DNA from: VAZQ01 sp035300505
GTDB lineage: Bacteria > Pseudomonadota > Alphaproteobacteria > Rhizobiales > Xanthobacteraceae
Reading direction: 5' to 3'
DNA length: 5,797 bases
Assembly (NCBI GenBank): GCA_035300505.1
Contig: DATGVJ010000362.1
Span: 1-5,797, forward strand
Positions 5,238 through 5,797 of the stretch are shown here, piece by piece. The notes below the pieces were generated by a model. It made no database searches, was not told the DNA's origin, and saw nothing but the letters and a program-made list of their open reading frames with translations. Made by a program: the position numbers and the translations under genes. Positions within the stretch are counted from its first letter, which is position 1; each line of letters opens with the position of its first letter.

Positions 5238-5726
5238 TCAAGCCGGGGCCGCTCGACGGAATCTAAATCCGGCCGCGATTCCGATTGCAATGAAACCGAC
5301 TAAGGTCGCGATCTGAACGATCGCGAATGGCGGTTCCGACTGGGTCGGCGCGAGGGCATGCAACGCAGGAACCTTCTGAAACGCCTGTACGATGGCAACG
5401 AAGACGTCGAACCAGAGCGTGCTCACGATGCCTCCCACGAACGCCCAACGCCATGCTCCGACAAGGCGGAACCCATAACGTGCCACGAGTGCCACCACGA
5501 GGAGCAACAGAGAGATGATGCCCACCACGTGCGAAGGCAGCAATCGATCGGCGGGTAACCCAAAGCCGGTCAAACTCGTGGCGCCGATCAAAACGAAATA
5601 CAAGATCGTCCAATTTTCCAGGGACTTCGAAACCAGCAGCCCATAGACCACAACTACCCCCGCGAGGATCGCGGCGAGGCTTATGACCGTATGCACGAAG
5701 ATGAACGCATCCATACCGGAGAACAT
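5238..5726 (-). CDS. Small five-helix integral membrane protein, conserved, function unknown
   Basis: The 162-residue product is almost wholly hydrophobic, with five likely membrane helices at about 8-31, 39-58, 66-83, 92-115 and 134-155. The tail is basic (FRFRRAAPA). Distinct motifs lie between helices: SLTGFGLPADRLLPSH (51-66), ARYGFRLVGAWRW (82-94) and KVPALHALAPTQSEPPF (118-134). I recall similar motifs in a family of uncharacterised bacterial membrane proteins, but I cannot name a domain and assign no function. The ATG at 5724-5726 is preferred over the in-frame GTG at 5768. AAGGA (complement of 5734-5738) lies seven bases upstream of it, and the extra 14 residues of the longer form are charged and lack any ribosome site. 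The gene converges on the barrel gene with REPIN 2 between them. Its promoter must lie in or beyond 5727-5797. Confidence 0.78.
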   Translation of the reverse strand: MFSGMDAFIFVHTVISLAAILAGVVVVYGLLVSKSLENWTILYFVLIGATSLTGFGLPADRLLPSHVVGIISLLLLVVALVARYGFRLVGAWRWAFVGGIVSTLWFDVFVAIVQAFQKVPALHALAPTQSEPPFAIVQIATLVGFIAIGIAAGFRFRRAAPA

Positions 5727-5797
5727 TTTCTCTTCCTTCCCGAGTTTGTGGAGAGGCGATTGTTGCACACATGACCAGGCGTTGACTCGCGAAGTCA
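5727..5797 (-). promoter_or_regulatory. Leader of the small membrane-protein gene
   Basis: The region holds the ribosome site GGAAGGAAGAG (complement of 5730-5740) for the ATG at 5726. A short dyad, TGACT-CGCGA-AGTCA, lies at 5783-5797 against the window edge and might be part of an operator, but its context is cut off. No confident -35/-10 pair is visible on the minus strand. Confidence 0.35.

Noticed and set aside
5783..5797. Dyad TGACT-CGCGA-AGTCA at the right edge
   Set aside because: Only five base pairs and cut by the window end; a chance match is likely, so it is mentioned only under the leader feature.
1..5797. CRISPR array, tRNA, riboswitch, toxin-antitoxin pair, phage or defence system
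   Set aside because: No regularly spaced repeats, cloverleaf sequence, known riboswitch core, paired small toxin genes, integrase or nuclease motifs were found on either strand.

Overview
The window looks like a piece of alphaproteobacterial chromosome. The best guess is a Hyphomicrobiales genome near the Bradyrhizobium/Rhodopseudomonas/Afipia group. The reasons are moderately high GC, a BBP2-type outer-membrane protein, a KdsD-type isomerase with a Trp in its SIS loop, and intergenic palindromes of the GTAG-hairpin (REP) type that I associate with that group. This placement rests on recalled sequence character, not on a search.

Layout, left to right. (1) 1-366 (+) is the C-terminal end of a Kelch-repeat beta-propeller protein whose start lies outside the window. 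(2) 367-669 is an intergenic stretch with a paired, inverted REP element (REPIN 1, 417-510) and the leader of the next operon. (3) 670-2173 (+) is a two-gene SPFH/NfeD operon: a QmcA-like membrane-anchored SPFH protein followed by a short NfeD partner. A 14-bp sequence repeated four times covers the junction. (4) 2177-3187 (-) is a full-length arabinose-5-phosphate isomerase (KdsD/KpsF/GutQ) with all four recognised catalytic residues, converging on nfeD with 3 bp between the stop codons. (5) 3188-3417 is a divergent control region with two kinds of direct repeat. (6) 3418-5064 (+) is a secreted outer-membrane beta-barrel protein of the putative beta-barrel porin 2 type. (7) 5071-5203 is a second REPIN of a different sequence family. 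(8) 5238-5726 (-) is a small five-helix integral membrane protein of unknown function. 5727-5797 holds only its leader.

The gene content has a loose cell-envelope theme. QmcA/NfeD form a membrane microdomain/quality-control pair. KdsD makes the precursor of Kdo for lipopolysaccharide or capsule. The beta-barrel protein sits in the outer membrane, and the last gene is a membrane protein. Only qmcA-nfeD is a clear operon; kdsD and the barrel gene share a divergent promoter region and could be co-regulated.

I see no CRISPR array, tRNA, rRNA, transposase gene, phage gene or obvious defence system. Every long open stretch outside the genes listed is a shadow of a real gene or of a palindrome. The most interesting non-genic signals are the two REPINs, the junction repeat that places a stop codon in all three frames, and the paired operator-like dyads before the barrel gene. 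I do not claim a new biological system here.
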